Shown: positions 7,766 through 15,078 of the stretch, piece by piece
Layout: each line of letters opens with the position of its first letter
Numbering within the stretch: the stretch's first letter is position 1
NCBI RefSeq assembly: GCF_000520715.1
Contig: NZ_ASSD01000003.1
Coordinates: forward strand, 1 to 38,614
Source of the DNA: Paenibacillus zanthoxyli JH29
GTDB lineage: Bacteria > Bacillota > Bacilli > Paenibacillales > Paenibacillaceae
Direction of reading: 5' to 3'
Length of the DNA: 38,614 bases
The notes under the pieces: generated by a model
Database searches by the model: none
Told to the model about the DNA's origin: nothing
The model's input: only the letters and a program-made list of their open reading frames with translations
Made by a program: the position numbers and the translations under genes

Positions 7766-8938
7766 TTATAAGCTTCTGAGCGCGTCTATCGGATTGAGTC
7801 TGCTGGCTTTTCTGGCAGGCATATATCCGAACACGATTCCCACTCCCGCAGAGAAGCCTATCGCCAGAGAAACGGTGGACATGGAAATGGAGAAGCCCAG
7901 TCCGATAAGCGCTGCGGCAACATAGGCAATGAGCGCGCCTAGTATTAATCCGATCAGTCCGCCAATAAGCGAGAGGAAGACCGATTCGATGATAAATTGA
8001 AGCTGGATACGATTGGGAGTCGCTCCCAAAGCTTTGCGAAGACCGATTTCCGTAGTCCGTTCGGTGATGGATACAAGCATCATGTTCATAATGCCAATCC
8101 CTCCGACAACAAGCGAAATAGCGGCAATCCCCCCAAGAAGCATGGACATCATCGACATTATGGATTGGAAGGAATCGATCATATCCCCCATATTATTAAC
8201 GGTGTATGCGTTGTCCTTATAATTAAACGCCGCGTTCAGTACGCCTTTAATATCGGTTACTGAATGGTCCGCCAAGCTGGTATCCTTAAGATAAACATCC
8301 AAATTCGAGATGCTTTTTACGTTCAAATTACGAAGCGCGGTTGTGTATGGAATGAGGATTGAATCATTATTTGAGTTCAGCCCAAATCCATTGGAAGAGG
8401 TTAACGTGCCGATTACCGTATACGTTGTCCCGTTGATCATTAATTCTTTGCCGATAGGGTTCACCCCGTAATAGAATTCATTCACGATATCACTGCCAAG
8501 CACAGCAACTTGATTCTTGCTTTCCAGGTCCAATCGATTGATCGCTCTTCCGGATTTCAACAAGCTTGCATCGGACTTAAAGTAGACGTCATTCTTCCCC
8601 TGAACCGATGCGTCTTCTTTGACATGACCATTATACACAATGCCCGTCTTCTCTGAAACCGTGGGTGATACGCCGCTGATATTGTCTAACTTCGCGATGC
8701 TGTTCATATCATCTTCATTAAGACCCTGCTTAAGCGGAGTGCCCATCGCATTAATCATAATTCGGTTGACGCCAAGCGCATTGACCTGATCGCTGATACT
8801 GTTCGTCGCGCCTTGAACGATTGTAATTAATGCGATAATCGAGGCTACACCGATCACGATGCCGAGCATGGTTAAGAAGGAACGGAGCTTGTTATGAATA
8901 ATATTTTCCCAGGACATCTTTATGCTTTCATACAGCAT
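7766..8938 (-). CDS. MacB/YknZ-type ABC transporter permease
   Basis: 390 residues, close to B. subtilis YknZ (397). It has the MacB layout: an N-terminal membrane helix with the family start SWENIIHNKLRSFLTMLGIVIG, a periplasmic-type extracytoplasmic domain (about 45-265), then three membrane helices with the FtsX core GGIGIMNMMLVSITERTTEIG and LRKALGATPNRIQLQFIIES. MacB-type pumps do not carry substrate through the membrane; they drive expulsion of molecules from outside the membrane, with an HlyD-type partner. Together with the neighbouring ATPase and adaptor it forms a full YknXYZ-like system, whose B. subtilis relative protects against the SdpC toxin. The ATG directly follows the ATPase stop (TAG ATG), with a GGAGGTGGAG site inside that gene. 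The substrate here is unknown. Confidence 0.93.
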   Translation of the reverse strand: MLYESIKMSWENIIHNKLRSFLTMLGIVIGVASIIALITIVQGATNSISDQVNALGVNRIMINAMGTPLKQGLNEDDMNSIAKLDNISGVSPTVSEKTGIVYNGHVKEDASVQGKNDVYFKSDASLLKSGRAINRLDLESKNQVAVLGSDIVNEFYYGVNPIGKELMINGTTYTVIGTLTSSNGFGLNSNNDSILIPYTTALRNLNVKSISNLDVYLKDTSLADHSVTDIKGVLNAAFNYKDNAYTVNNMGDMIDSFQSIMSMMSMLLGGIAAISLVVGGIGIMNMMLVSITERTTEIGLRKALGATPNRIQLQFIIESVFLSLIGGLIGLILGALIAYVAAALIGLGFSISMSTVSLAIGFSAGVGIVFGYMPARKASRLNPIDALRSL

Positions 8939-9631
8939 CTACTCCACCTCCTGCCCCGTCTGCTCTGTTAGATAACCGTCTAAAATATGAACGACTCTTT
9001 TGGCATGCCGGGCAATCTTGATGTCATGGGTAATCATCACAATCGTTCTTCCATCTTCATTCAGTTCTTCGAACAGCTCCATGACCTGTGCTCCGGTCTT
9101 TTGATCCAGGGCGCCTGTCGGTTCATCCGCTAGCAGGATCGTTGGTTCCGTAACCAATGCGCGGGCAATTGCCACACGCTGCTGCTGGCCGCCGGAGAGC
9201 TGGTTGGGCAGATTTTTCATTCTATCCGCTAGTCCTACGCGTTCCAGAATCGCTTTTGCGCGCTGCTGGCGTTCCGAAAATGAAAGGCCCCGATATATTA
9301 ATGGAAGCTCTACATTTTGCAGAGCGGTCATCCGGGGTAAAAGCTGAAAATTCTGAAACACAAAGCCTATTTCTTTATTCCGTATTTTAGCAAGCTCGAT
9401 CTCGTCCAGGTCATTAATATCATTGCCGGACAAAAGATATTTCCCTGACGACGGCACATCCAGACAGCCAATGATATTCATCATGGTAGATTTCCCTGAG
9501 CCTGACGGTCCAAGAATGGACACAAATTCACCGGAATGGATCGTCAAGTTTACATCATGCAGAATGGGCAGCTCTTCCTCACCCATATAGTAGCTTTTAT
9601 TGATATTTTGCATGCGAAGAATTTCCGTCAT
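8939..9631 (-). CDS. MacB/YknY-type ABC transporter ATPase
   Basis: 230 residues, the same length as YknY. All nucleotide-binding motifs are present: Walker [11 protein letters not shown] loop FVFQNFQLL, signature [15 protein letters not shown], Walker [14 protein letters not shown], and the switch His in MITHD. The [16 protein letters not shown] start is typical of the LolD/MacB group. Its ATG overlaps the stop of the HlyD gene by four bases (9628-9631), so the adaptor and ATPase are translationally coupled. Confidence 0.96.
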   Translation of the reverse strand: MTEILRMQNINKSYYMGEEELPILHDVNLTIHSGEFVSILGPSGSGKSTMMNIIGCLDVPSSGKYLLSGNDINDLDEIELAKIRNKEIGFVFQNFQLLPRMTALQNVELPLIYRGLSFSERQQRAKAILERVGLADRMKNLPNQLSGGQQQRVAIARALVTEPTILLADEPTGALDQKTGAQVMELFEELNEDGRTIVMITHDIKIARHAKRVVHILDGYLTEQTGQEVE

Positions 9632-10527
9632 TCGTTACCGCCCCCATTAGAACCGTTCGCATTGCCGCCTCCTCTGCCGAATCCTACTTGTGTTGATGCA
9701 GCAGCAGCTTTTTTATAAAGAATGGTTTCTCCGTTTGCAACCCCGCTCTTCACTTCAACGCTTGTCCCATCATTGATCCCTGTCGTGATTTCTGTCTTAA
9801 CCTCCGCCCCATTTTGATCTTTCTTCAGCACATAGGGCTGGTTGTTGTCATCAAACTGTATGGCTGTCATCGGCAATGTCACAACACCCGCAGCCTTATT
9901 GCTAATAAGCTTTACCTCTGCCGACATGCCGATCCTAAGGTCTTTATCATTGGCTAGGTCAATCGTCGCTATAAAGAAAGTAATCCCGTTCATAACCTGG
10001 CCTTCTTTAGAAATACTGCTGATCTTCCCTGTTATCTCCTTGTTGATTGCCCCGATTTTCACTGCTGCTTCCTTACCTGCGGCTAAAGCATGAATGTCGT
10101 ATTCATCCACCTTGACATTAAGCTCCAGATTATTATAATCCACGATTTCCAGCAGCGCCGTTCCAGCCATGACCTGTGCGTTATCTTCTACATTGATCTT
10201 CACAACTTCACCGTTGATTTTTGATTTAATCTCATCTCCGGCTGTTGTCGTAAGCAGCACATCACCTTCGCTAACCGTATCTCCTTCTTTGACTTTAATC
10301 TCCGATATTTGTAATATCTTCTCCGCCATAACCGTTTGACGGTTCTTCGTTTCGACATTTCCTGAAAAAGAATAATAGGTGGTGATATCTCCTGTCTTGG
10401 CAATGACACTTTCATAAGATGCGGCTGCTGGCCGCATAAACATTGTACCGGCAATGACTGCTACGGCAATTACTACTATACCGATAATCAGCCATTTTCT
10501 TGTCTTGGACTTTCTTTTTGCACTCAT
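9628..10527 (-). CDS. HlyD/YknX-like membrane fusion protein
   Basis: 299 residues. An N-terminal membrane anchor ([19 protein letters not shown], about 13-31) is followed by a lipoyl/barrel region split by a very short hairpin ([23 protein letters not shown], then [23 protein letters not shown]), a beta-barrel ([13 protein letters not shown]) and a Gly/Asn-rich tail ([15 protein letters not shown]). It is shorter than YknX (377), mainly because the coiled-coil hairpin is lacking, so it probably acts near the membrane and does not span a thick wall. It is the first gene of the operon, with an AGGAGG site just before the ATG. Confidence 0.92.
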   Translation of the reverse strand: MSAKRKSKTRKWLIIGIVVIAVAVIAGTMFMRPAAASYESVIAKTGDITTYYSFSGNVETKNRQTVMAEKILQISEIKVKEGDTVSEGDVLLTTTAGDEIKSKINGEVVKINVEDNAQVMAGTALLEIVDYNNLELNVKVDEYDIHALAAGKEAAVKIGAINKEITGKISSISKEGQVMNGITFFIATIDLANDKDLRIGMSAEVKLISNKAAGVVTLPMTAIQFDDNNQPYVLKKDQNGAEVKTEITTGINDGTSVEVKSGVANGETILYKKAAAASTQVGFGRGGGNANGSNGGGNE

Positions 10528-10557
10528 GAAGAAACCTCCTATGTAATTAATGAAGTA

Positions 10558-10590
10558 ATCATAACCCAGGTATATGAACTGAAGATGAAC
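10558..10590 (-). promoter_or_regulatory. export-operon promoter with OmpR-type direct repeats
   Basis: On the minus strand a -10 box TATGAT (10558-10563) has no good -35 hexamer at the expected place (10581-10586). That place is covered by two copies of GTTCAT (10585-10590 and 10574-10579) with an 11-base period, the usual spacing for paired OmpR-family subunits on one DNA face. This fits activation by the response regulator of the same operon (inference). Confidence 0.5.
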
Positions 10591-10624
10591 GGCGGAAAAT
10601 CTCTTGGAGTGAATGATGTTTCAT

Positions 10625-10648
10625 AAAAAAAGGCGCCCGAAGGCGCCT
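10625..10648 (-). terminator. Rho-independent terminator of the beta/gamma-crystallin gene
   Basis: On the minus strand AGGCGCC, TTCG, GGCGCCT is followed by T7. The stem is seven perfect pairs closed by a very stable TTCG tetraloop. It lies about 25 bases after the stop codon of the gene at 10673. Confidence 0.9.
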
Positions 10649-10672
10649 ATTTGCAGTATTACTGTCTTATGA

Positions 10673-11047
10673 TTACTGTCTTATGATGAGGATGTCGCGA
10701 GGCGGTCTGCCCGTGCTTTGGATTAGGGCAATTTCGGTGTTGGTCAGGTTGCGTCCTACCAAAATAAACGAAGATGTGACATTGTTGAAGTTAAAATTAC
10801 CCAAGTTCGCTACGTTTTGGCTTCCACGGAACACACGAAATGATCCCTGAAAGTTAATTCTTGAGAACAGAACAAGTGTTACTTGAGAGCTCTGCACAAC
10901 ATTTCTGAGCCGGAAGCTAGAGAGAACATTGTCGAACCGAAACGCCCCAAGATCACGAACCGCAACTCCTCCGCGTCTGAAGAGGATCCGGCGGCCGGTA
11001 AAATTGGTGCCCGACCAAAGAGCAAGACGTACATCTCTGTTTGCCAA
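10673..11047 (-). CDS. single-domain beta/gamma-crystallin protein, probably calcium-binding
   Basis: 124 residues with two repeated Greek-key motifs: VRLALWSGTNFTGRRILFR leading to FDNVLSSFRL, and VTLVLFSRINFQGSFRVFR leading to FNNVTSSFIL. Each ends in the microbial beta/gamma-crystallin calcium signature (N/D)(N/D)xx(S/T)S: DNVLSS and NNVTSS. Both sites are intact, which predicts two bound calcium ions per domain. There is no signal peptide, so it is cytoplasmic or spore-associated, not clearly secreted. The start is TTG 11047, eight bases after AAGGAG; no in-frame ATG fits. The C-terminal 30 residues (VGRNLTNTEIALIQSTGRPP) extend past the domain. It is monocistronic with its own terminator. 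Its role is unknown; bacterial relatives have been linked to stress and calcium binding. Confidence 0.82.
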   Translation of the reverse strand: MANRDVRLALWSGTNFTGRRILFRRGGVAVRDLGAFRFDNVLSSFRLRNVVQSSQVTLVLFSRINFQGSFRVFRGSQNVANLGNFNFNNVTSSFILVGRNLTNTEIALIQSTGRPPRDILIIRQ

Positions 11048-11156
11048 CTATATCACTCCTTATCTGAGGATGATATAGTCTATTACAAACTTCAATGAAT
11101 GGTATCAGACAAATATAGCGGTTAAAACGTTGTTTTTTTGCTTAAGGAAGATATGA

Positions 11157-11264
11157 TTGGTTAACAATGGTAAGGGACCCGGCAAGGAGACATCCGCTGA
11201 GGCCCACCAATTTAGACAGCTTCAGAAGGAGGTATACCGTGACAGAAGAAAAGCAGGAGTTTAA
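11157..11264 (+). CDS. small basic protein, unknown
   Basis: A 35-codon frame starting at TTG 11157, six to seven bases after AAGGAAG. It reads MVNNGKGPGKETSAEAHQFR and continues with a basic tail, RRKAGV. It overlaps the start of the next small gene (GTG 11239) in another frame, and the AGAAGGAGG site of that gene lies inside it. The overlap suggests translational coupling. No family is recognised. It may be only the leader of the next gene. Confidence 0.4.
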   Translation: MVNNGKGPGKETSAEAHQFRQLQKEVYRDRRKAGV

Positions 11265-11412
11265 TGAGCAGAGGGAAATGGACCGGACTGCGCTAGATAA
11301 GGAAGAGCAGGCTGCCGGTGACAGAGGCTTGGATATGAAATCTGACAGTGAGCTGGAGCAGAAGAAGAAACTGGTTGATTCCATGGATCAGTTGGATAGC
11401 TTTGAATATTAA
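11239..11412 (+). CDS. small acidic, charged protein, unknown
   Basis: 57 residues starting at GTG 11239, preceded by a near-perfect AGAAGGAGG site with good spacing. The same frame is open back to 11167, but that upstream start has no ribosome binding site. The protein is highly charged and Glu/Asp/Lys-rich, probably helical and soluble (MTEEKQEFNEQREMDRTALD, ending KKKLVDSMDQLDSFEY). It has no cysteines and no signal peptide. It resembles the many small charged hypothetical proteins of spore-formers, but no specific family is recognised. Confidence 0.6.
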   Translation: MTEEKQEFNEQREMDRTALDKEEQAAGDRGLDMKSDSELEQKKKLVDSMDQLDSFEY

Positions 11413-11413
11413 G

Positions 11414-11473
11414 AAAAAAAGCGCCGGAGCACCGGCTAATGCAGCTGAGAAATAGCTGTGTTAGCCGATGCTC
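11414..11473 (-). terminator. terminator of the levB transcript, may also serve the opposite strand
   Basis: The arms 11427-11446 and 11454-11473 pair over 20 positions, with only G-T wobble-type deviations, around a 7-base loop. On the minus strand the hairpin is followed within a few bases by T7 (A7 at 11414-11420 on the plus strand). It lies directly after the levB stop and also after the plus-strand small gene. Confidence 0.85.
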
Positions 11474-11485
11474 AGGGCCAAATGA

Positions 11486-13084
11486 TTAATTTTTGCCCAA
11501 GTGCTTGATCACAACATTTTCAAAGACCGCCTGGCCGCCTTCTGAGAAAAGAGTGATCCCTTTATCCTTCCATCCGGGGAAAATGACATTGGAAAATACG
11601 ACCGATCCATCATCAACAAAGACTTCGATGCTTGTTTTGTCGACGAGGATCTTTAAATGAACCTTTTTATTGCCAGTATCAAACGGCGCCCTGCTTTCCA
11701 CATAGGTTCCACGCTTGTCGGGCTGCCATGTATTTGCTCTATTGACATAGCTGTAGCCGCCTTCCACAAAAACTCCGACATCGACATGCCGCTTCTTGTC
11801 GGGAGATTCACGAAGTCTGAGTCCTGCATTTTTGAGATCCGACCACGATATGTCCGCGTCAAGCTGGTACGTATCTCCGGCTGTATTAAGCGTTCTAGAG
11901 CCTTCAACCTCGATTCGTTGATAGGATTCCGTTGATTTCGTCAATTGATCCAATGCCTTAGCAGGCTGTGAAACCAAAAGGTACGTTCCGTCCGCAGACT
12001 TAAGCTTGATTTGACGAATGATCGAATTTATTCCGTTATAGCCTTCCTGGAGCGTCGGCGTAGTATGGGGATAATCCCAGTTATTCATCCAGGCCAGCGC
12101 ATAACGGTGGCTGTCTTTATCGTTGCCCGCTCCCTCTTCAAACGTCACAGCGGCATACCAATCAAAGCCGTAATCAAGCCACTGCGGCTCCTTGCGGTCC
12201 GGGACAAATTCCTTGCCGTCAAATTTCCCTGTCCAGTAAGCATAGGTGTTGGGTTTACCTTCCGATTTCCCATTTGCGCTGACGCCGAGAATCCAGTGAT
12301 AGGTCCCGTCATCCGCCCGCATCCTGTAAAGATCGGGGCACTCTACAATACCGATATTTTCCGTAATGAAACCGCTGATATAGCGCCAATCCTTTAAATT
12401 CGAGGACTCGTAAAAGCCCACTTTTGTTCCTTCCGCCATGGTCATAATCCACTTCCGGGACTCTGGGTCCCGGATAATCTTCGGATCGCGGAAATCATGT
12501 GTGCCCGGATTCTTCATAACGGGAATGTTGCGATACGAAATGAATTTTTTTCCTTTATTCGTGCTGTACCATAAATATTGCTCCTGCTTCCCGCCATCCG
12601 CCGAGGGCTGTGTCACAATCGCCACAAGAGCCCCTTTGCCAAAGCCTGCCGTATTAGCAGTGTCCACAACGGCCGACCCCGTCCAAGGATCGCCGTTTCG
12701 GTTCGTATATTTAGGAATGGCCACCCCTTCATCTGTCCAATGCACCAAATCCGTTGATGTCGCATGCCGCCACTCTGTACCATTTCCTTTTGGATAGTCG
12801 CGATTGTAGAGATAATAGTAATGATACTTGCCGTCCAAATAAATCGGCCGCTGAGGGTCGTTCATCCATTTGTCGGGAGGTGAAAAATGATAGGCTGGCC
12901 GATAGGTATAGGCAGGCTTTTTCGGAGCAAGGGGAAGTTTCGCATTAACAATAGCTTCCTCTTTGGTAGTTCCCTCTTCTCTTTCCTTTGTTGAATAATT
13001 AACCGCTAACCCTACCGTGATCACAGCGGCTAGACAAATCATCCATATCGTAAATCGTCTTCTAAATGCTTTGTTGCTGTTCAA
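11486..13084 (-). CDS. levB: endolevanase, glycoside hydrolase family 32
   Basis: 532 residues from TTG 13084, placed five bases after GAGGTG; the longer frame to 13135 would begin inside the hairpin at 13106-13139. A membrane segment at residues about 11-29 acts as a signal anchor or signal peptide. The GH32 propeller carries the nucleophile Asp76 in WMNDPQRP, the transition-state Asp in HDFRDPKIIRD and the acid/base Glu in VECPDLYRM. The C-terminal beta-sandwich is complete (KILVDKTSIEVFVDDGSVVF). WMNDPQRP in place of WMNDPNG, with YHYYYLYNRDYPKGNGTEWR, matches B. subtilis LevB (YveB), which cuts levan internally to oligofructans. As in B. subtilis, it follows levansucrase on the same strand. 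It would trim or mobilise the levan made by the two SacB proteins. Confidence 0.93.
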   Translation of the reverse strand: MNSNKAFRRRFTIWMICLAAVITVGLAVNYSTKEREEGTTKEEAIVNAKLPLAPKKPAYTYRPAYHFSPPDKWMNDPQRPIYLDGKYHYYYLYNRDYPKGNGTEWRHATSTDLVHWTDEGVAIPKYTNRNGDPWTGSAVVDTANTAGFGKGALVAIVTQPSADGGKQEQYLWYSTNKGKKFISYRNIPVMKNPGTHDFRDPKIIRDPESRKWIMTMAEGTKVGFYESSNLKDWRYISGFITENIGIVECPDLYRMRADDGTYHWILGVSANGKSEGKPNTYAYWTGKFDGKEFVPDRKEPQWLDYGFDWYAAVTFEEGAGNDKDSHRYALAWMNNWDYPHTTPTLQEGYNGINSIIRQIKLKSADGTYLLVSQPAKALDQLTKSTESYQRIEVEGSRTLNTAGDTYQLDADISWSDLKNAGLRLRESPDKKRHVDVGVFVEGGYSYVNRANTWQPDKRGTYVESRAPFDTGNKKVHLKILVDKTSIEVFVDDGSVVFSNVIFPGWKDKGITLFSEGGQAVFENVVIKHLGKN

Positions 13085-13105
13085 TGGAACACCTCGCTTT
13101 AATAC

Positions 13106-13139
13106 AAAAAGAAAATGCCAATGTAACATTGACATTTTC
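13106..13139 (-). terminator. terminator/attenuator between sacB2 and levB
   Basis: Arms 13111-13123 and 13127-13139 pair over 13 positions with one wobble and a 3-base loop, followed on the minus strand by T5. It lies between the sacB2 stop and the levB ribosome binding site, with no separate levB promoter evident, so levB is probably made by partial readthrough. Confidence 0.8.
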
Positions 13140-13172
13140 TCTTCTTTAATTTTTTATGCAGAAACCCTGTTG

Positions 13173-14630
13173 TTACTTGATCGTCAATTGTCCTTGTTCA
13201 AGGATGCTGTCTTTGACAACCGAAGTTTTGGTGCCTTTAATCTTCACCAAGAAGCTTGGCGCAAAGGTAGAACGGTGCTCCGGATAGAGACCTCTGTTCG
13301 TCATATAGCTTGTGATGACCACGTTCTTGCCGTCAGCTTGCGGAACAGCAAAGTGGGAGTAAGTCCAAGTAACATCTTTAGGATCAAGATCCATACTCAG
13401 GACAAGCCCGCTGTGGTTCAACGGTTTGTAAGGTCCTGTCAAGGAATCCGAGATATAACCCAGCATGTAAACATCTTCCGCACCGATTCCGTCAATGGTC
13501 ATTTTGGATCCACGGGAATCCGTAAACAAATACCATTTGCCATTCATTTGGAATACGTTCGCCCGTTCGATTTCGTCTGTAACAAGATTGGATGCGATTA
13601 GCGGCTTCATAACGGTCTTCAGCGTATAATCATCATTCAATTCAATGATACCCAGCGCACCGTTTGCTAAAGTAGCGAGGGATTTTTTAGGACCTGCCAG
13701 CAGATTATCTTTCTCAGCTTTGAAGAATTTTTTGTTTCCGCCATAGTAGGCTTTGTTAAAGAAGGCGTCTTCTCCTTGATAACCCGTTTCCGTTCCGGTA
13801 TTTGCTTCAAACACAAGGTATTTGTGACCGTTGTCTTCAACATAGTGAGGGTCTCTCAACGTGTGGTTGTCGGAATAGTCTCCTCCGCCGAAAGACTGAT
13901 CTACATTTTGATAAATTTTGCCGTCACCATCAAAGATCGATTTGAAATCTTCTACGCCGTCCACCTTCAGCGTACTAGCATCGGGCTCGGACAGATTGAC
14001 TTGAGCGGTTGTTAAGGTTTGTTTACCGAAGAAGCCGTGCGCCGGATCCCAGCCTTGACGGTTGGTGTAGAACAGGCGAACTTTACCATCTTTAGTTAAG
14101 GTTGCGGAACCCGACCATTCTTCAGCTTGCTTGTTCAGAATCGGATCGTTTGGAACATTTTTGTCGCTGTCCTTGAATACTCTGCCGGCACTCTTCCAAG
14201 CGTCAAAGGAGTTGTCACCGATTTTTTTATAGAACAAGTGAATAAATGTGTCCCAGCTTCTTTTTGGATCTCCCGCTAGAGCAAAAACAATTTCATAGCC
14301 TTTATAATTTGCCACGGTGCCATCGGCGTTTTGCAGCGGCCAGCTATCCCACACATCCACATCGATCAGGTTTCCGAATTCATCATAGCCTTTAGCAGAT
14401 GCGATATTTTTGATCTTCGATGCATCAAATTGCGGCGCTTTAAATCTTTCGTCATTTTGTTGTTCAGGAATTTTCAGCATGTCAAAGCGTGTGATGTGGG
14501 AAAATCCATAGTCTTCATTGTAAGACTGAGTGTCTTTTTCTTTTGCAAAAGCTGATGTACCGCCACCTACCAGTAAAGCTGTTGTAAAAGTTACTGCTGT
14601 TGCTTGCTTCACAAACTTTTTGATGTTCAT
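13173..14630 (-). CDS. sacB: levansucrase, second copy
   Basis: 485 residues, glycoside hydrolase family 68. A Sec signal peptide is present (IKKFVKQATAVTFTTALLVG, cleavage expected after SAFA at residue 29). The catalytic triad is intact: nucleophile Asp95 in DVWDSWPLQ, stabiliser Asp in TLRDPHYVED and acid/base Glu in VTDEIERANVF. The enzyme converts sucrose to glucose and levan outside the cell. It is a close paralogue of the upstream gene at 15079, with nearly the same leader and signal peptide. Differences cluster in surface regions (HGFFGK against GGTGYGK, a shorter SFGGGDYSDN loop), which could alter polymer length or transfer. It has its own promoter and RAT leader and is followed by the attenuator before levB. 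Confidence 0.96.
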   Translation of the reverse strand: MNIKKFVKQATAVTFTTALLVGGGTSAFAKEKDTQSYNEDYGFSHITRFDMLKIPEQQNDERFKAPQFDASKIKNIASAKGYDEFGNLIDVDVWDSWPLQNADGTVANYKGYEIVFALAGDPKRSWDTFIHLFYKKIGDNSFDAWKSAGRVFKDSDKNVPNDPILNKQAEEWSGSATLTKDGKVRLFYTNRQGWDPAHGFFGKQTLTTAQVNLSEPDASTLKVDGVEDFKSIFDGDGKIYQNVDQSFGGGDYSDNHTLRDPHYVEDNGHKYLVFEANTGTETGYQGEDAFFNKAYYGGNKKFFKAEKDNLLAGPKKSLATLANGALGIIELNDDYTLKTVMKPLIASNLVTDEIERANVFQMNGKWYLFTDSRGSKMTIDGIGAEDVYMLGYISDSLTGPYKPLNHSGLVLSMDLDPKDVTWTYSHFAVPQADGKNVVITSYMTNRGLYPEHRSTFAPSFLVKIKGTKTSVVKDSILEQGQLTIK

Positions 14631-14674
14631 ACTTCGTCTCCTTTTCTCCTTTGGATTTTGTTCCTCTCAAACAG

Positions 14675-14771
14675 AAAAAGACCTAAAAACTCCTATGGGG
14701 ATATCAATAGATAGCGCATTGCTATCCCCAATTGGATTTTTAGGTCTTGCCTGCTTAAACAGTAACAAACC
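14675..14771 (-). promoter_or_regulatory. RAT antiterminator and terminator in the sacB2 leader
   Basis: On the minus strand a 29-base ribonucleic antiterminator (14743-14771) begins GGTTTGTTACTG and ends AGCAGGCAAGACC, almost identical to the B. subtilis sacB RAT. Its 3' end overlaps the left arm of a terminator (14734-14747), which pairs with 14678-14693 and is followed by T5. An inner GATAGC/GCTATC hairpin (14710-14726) lies in the loop. Binding of a SacT/SacY-type protein to the RAT would prevent terminator formation. Confidence 0.93.
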
Positions 14772-14794
14772 TGTAATATTTTCTTGTCACGGTT

Positions 14795-14834
14795 ATTGTA
14801 TATGTTTGGTGAATGGTCTGACTATAGACCAAAA
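14795..14834 (-). promoter_or_regulatory. sacB2 promoter with upstream GTCTATAGT element
   Basis: On the minus strand a -10 box TACAAT (14795-14800) is preceded, 18 bases away, by a poor -35 (TAGTCA, 14819-14824). The element TTTTGGTCTATAGT (14821-14834) overlaps it and is conserved before sacB1. A weak -35 fits an activator-dependent promoter. Confidence 0.5.
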
Positions 14835-15078
14835 CTCCCGTTTTAGTTAAGTCTAAAAAGAGGACTCTCCTAATCGGTCTATCCTCATATATACCTAAAA
14901 TTATTGTTTATTATTCACAGTTTCAGCGGATTCAAGATGGTTTAACCTGAAATAACATGAACTTCCTTTTCTTCAACTCTACGACAAAAAAACGATATTA
15001 GTAAACCGAAGCGGCACAGGCCTACAGACCCATGCCGTCCGGAACGAGTAGATTTTGCTTAATGGCTTATGCTTGTTA
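14835..15078. other. sacB1-sacB2 intergenic DNA with hairpin
   Basis: This stretch lies between sacB1 and the sacB2 promoter. 15012-15020 and 15029-15037 form a 9-pair hairpin (two wobbles) after the sacB1 stop, but the nearest T run on the minus strand (14986-14992) is about 20 bases further, so it is at best a weak terminator. 14861-14900 resembles the region upstream of the sacB1 promoter (shared TCCTA and ATCCTCA), so the duplication included upstream control DNA. Confidence 0.5.
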
